Origin: Kribbella italica
GTDB taxonomy: Bacteria; Actinomycetota; Actinomycetes; Propionibacteriales; Kribbellaceae
Assembly (NCBI RefSeq): GCF_014205135.1
Contig: NZ_JACHMY010000001.1
Coordinates: 8,804,001 to 8,868,000 of the forward strand
Direction of reading: 5' to 3'
DNA length: 64,000 bases
How positions within the stretch are numbered: the stretch's first letter is position 1; every line of letters begins with the position of its first letter. The notes beneath the pieces were generated by a model. The model was not told the origin of the DNA and searched no databases. It was given only the letters and a program-made list of their open reading frames with translations. Shown piece after piece: positions 62,678 to 64,000 of this stretch. A program made the position numbers and the translations under genes.

Positions 62678-63769
62678 ATGGGAGGAAACGGAGAAGACAA
62701 CGAGCGCTCGGTAGCGGCCCACAAGGAAGCCATCCGGTACTACTGCGAGGAGTTGGCGGTGAGGCCGGTGGGGTGGGCCGCTCGCCATCTGCGAGCGCGC
62801 AGGCTCGGGCAGGTGCTGGAGCCTGGGTCTCGGTGGAAGGTGGGGTATGCGCCCGATGCGTGGTGTCACCTGAGTGATCATCTGCGGTCGCGCGGGTTCG
62901 AGGAGCGGGTTCTGGTGGCGGCGGGGTTGTCGGTTGTGACCAGGGGTGGGTATGTGATCGATCGGTTTCGGGATCGGATCATGTTCGCCGAGCATGATGC
63001 CGAACTTCGGCCGGTTGGTTTCATCGGCCGTGGCCGTGGTGGGACCGGGGCGTATTTGAACACGTCGACGACTTCGGTCTATCGCAAGGGCCAGACCCTG
63101 TTCGGCATTGCGGAGCAGCAACGGCAGTTGGCGGTGGGGGCAGTTCCGGTGCTTGTCGAGGGCACCTTTGATGCGGTGTCGGTGGGTGCGTGCAGCAACC
63201 GGCGTCGGCAGTGGTGTGGCGTTTCGAGTGGCGGGACGAGCTGGTCGGCGGAGCAGATCGCGATGTTGCGGCACTACTCGACGTCCGACACGGTGATCGT
63301 TGCCTTTGACGGCGATGCAGCTGGACGGCCTGCCGCGGTGCGGCAGCTTGGCCCTCTGGGTGAGGCATTCCGGCATGTCTTGGTGGCGGACCTACCGCAC
63401 GAGCGGGATCCGTCGCAGATCCTGCAGCTGGGCAACGGCGTGCGTCGGCTGCGGGCGCAGTTCGAGAACACCCGGCCGCTGGCGAGTCTGGCGATCGAGT
63501 TGGAGTTGGGACGTTGGTCTCGGGTGCTGGATCACGCGGTCGGGCGGGTGAGCGCGCTGTGGGCGGTTGCTGGGTTCGTCGCTCAGCTGCCGACGCCCTT
63601 GGTCTCGGACGAGATCGGCCGGCTGTCGCGGGTGCTGAATCTCGACGCCGCGACCGTCTCCCGAGAGGTTCTGGACGCCGTCGGTCAGCGGCCGGCGCGG
63701 CCGCGGGTGCGGCGCGAGCTGAGCTTGTCGGCCGATGTTGATCCGCCGTTGCCAAGCCTCGGGTTCTGA
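62678..63769 (+). CDS. TOPRIM-domain DNA primase-like protein without zinc finger
   Basis: A 363-residue protein from ATG 62678 with GAGGGAG upstream. It resembles the DnaG catalytic core: AIRYYCEEL then WKVGYAPDAWCHLSDHLRSR (primase N-lobe), DRFRDRIMF, GFIGRGRG, and TOPRIM acids in VLVEGTFDAVSV and VIVAFDGDAAGR. The CHC2 zinc-binding domain and the helicase-interaction tail are missing, and the family's GTA motif is weak (VSSGGTSWS). Such shortened primases are common on plasmids, ICEs and phages. Codon use is less GC3-biased than in neighbours. Confidence 0.8.
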   Translation: MGGNGEDNERSVAAHKEAIRYYCEELAVRPVGWAARHLRARRLGQVLEPGSRWKVGYAPDAWCHLSDHLRSRGFEERVLVAAGLSVVTRGGYVIDRFRDRIMFAEHDAELRPVGFIGRGRGGTGAYLNTSTTSVYRKGQTLFGIAEQQRQLAVGAVPVLVEGTFDAVSVGACSNRRRQWCGVSSGGTSWSAEQIAMLRHYSTSDTVIVAFDGDAAGRPAAVRQLGPLGEAFRHVLVADLPHERDPSQILQLGNGVRRLRAQFENTRPLASLAIELELGRWSRVLDHAVGRVSALWAVAGFVAQLPTPLVSDEIGRLSRVLNLDAATVSREVLDAVGQRPARPRVRRELSLSADVDPPLPSLGF

Positions 63770-63873
63770 GTCTCTTCCGGGATTCCTTGGATTGCGGATC
63801 CCGGTTCTAAGAGCCCTTACCAGAAAGCAGCTTTGTTCCCACAGATCGCACGAAGCGAAAATGGGAGCGAACA

Positions 63874-64000
63874 GTGACTGTCGAACTTCAGAAACTGCTC
63901 ACCGATGCCGCGGCATCGAATTGGGCGCCTGGTCCGTCGGAGCGTCTGGCCGAAGGGATCGAGGAAAGGATCATTGCCTTTCTCCCCAGCCGGGCGAGAG
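63874..64000 (+). CDS. Start of an unknown protein (partial)
   Basis: GTG 63874 with GGGAGCG 4-10 bases upstream opens a frame running off the right edge. Forty-two residues are visible (VTVELQKLLTDAAASNWAPG and on to IIAFLPSRAR), too few to identify. It follows the primase-like gene on the same strand and might belong to the same element. Confidence 0.55.
   Translation, partial: MTVELQKLLTDAAASNWAPGPSERLAEGIEERIIAFLPSRAR

Noticed and set aside
1..64000. tRNA, rRNA, CRISPR arrays, riboswitches and insertion sequences
   Set aside because: I looked for cloverleaf-like repeats, regularly spaced repeats and transposase motifs (DDE, HUH, serine or tyrosine recombinases) and found none I could support.

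Overview
The window comes from a high-GC actinobacterium: GTG starts, Tat and lipoprotein export signals, 4-base ATGA/GTGA overlaps inside operons, ECF sigma/CU044_5270 pair, CYP105-like P450s. The abundance of sugar ABC transporters and sugar dehydrogenases would fit a soil genus such as Kribbella or a relative, but the genus is a guess. I found no rRNA, tRNA, CRISPR array or insertion sequence.

Layout. 0-3.4 kb: end of a sugar-dehydrogenase-like gene and a three-gene sugar ABC importer. 3.4-3.8 kb: decayed copy of a FadR-regulator/SDR gene pair whose intact version lies at 59.6-61.1 kb. 3.9-8.6 kb: two divergent, homologous XRE-NB-ARC regulators around a perfect 20-bp palindrome. 8.9-12.5 kb: pterin operon (unknown HRH-motif protein, QueD/PTPS-like enzyme, GTP cyclohydrolase I, proline-dehydrogenase-like protein) converging on a cytosine-deaminase-like amidohydrolase. 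12.9-16.3 kb: large secreted GH18 chitinase. 16.5-20.5 kb: P450, 3Fe-4S ferredoxin, radical SAM enzyme and a second, frameshifted P450. 20.5-28.8 kb: gene remnants, XRE-cupin regulator, LLM monooxygenase/FMN reductase/MarR operon, epoxide-hydrolase-like enzyme with an aquaporin-like channel, ArsR regulator and drug exporter. 29.4-39.3 kb: FprA ferredoxin reductase, methyltransferase, Tat amidohydrolase, decayed MarR, frameshifted exporter, FAD oxidoreductase, a P450/amidohydrolase mosaic remnant, and an ECF sigma operon. 39.9-53.1 kb: xanthine-dehydrogenase-type hydroxylase with its maturase, SDR genes, O-methyltransferase, MarR, amidohydrolase, second FprA, PaiB-like protein. 53.2-62.2 kb: RbsABC-type sugar operon with a beta-propeller glycosidase and Gfo/Idh/MocA enzyme, divergent from FadR-SDR-alcohol dehydrogenase. 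62.7-64 kb: zinc-finger-less DnaG-like primase and the start of another gene.

How the parts fit. The P450 at 16.5 kb, its ferredoxin and either FprA could form a complete electron chain. The FprA genes, amidohydrolases, MarR regulators and flavin or molybdenum oxidases look like an oxidative catabolism or detoxification network for heterocyclic or aromatic compounds; the substrate is unknown. Three regulatory motifs recur: a SoxR/MerR-type 19-bp-spacer promoter before both FprA genes, a TGTTTAATCA dyad before three operons, and a TTRYCTGNNCAGRYAA dyad before two.

The most unusual property is the number of decayed partial copies of genes that also occur intact in the same 64 kb (FadR-SDR, PaiB, XRE-cupin, P450, amidohydrolase, FAD oxidoreductase), one of them a mosaic containing an inverted P450 piece. 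Separately, four otherwise good genes carry six single-base losses, all in short G or C runs, which may be sequence errors rather than mutations. The best candidate for an undescribed system is the 8.9-12.5 kb pterin operon, with the oxidative enzymes downstream and the paired STAND regulators upstream.
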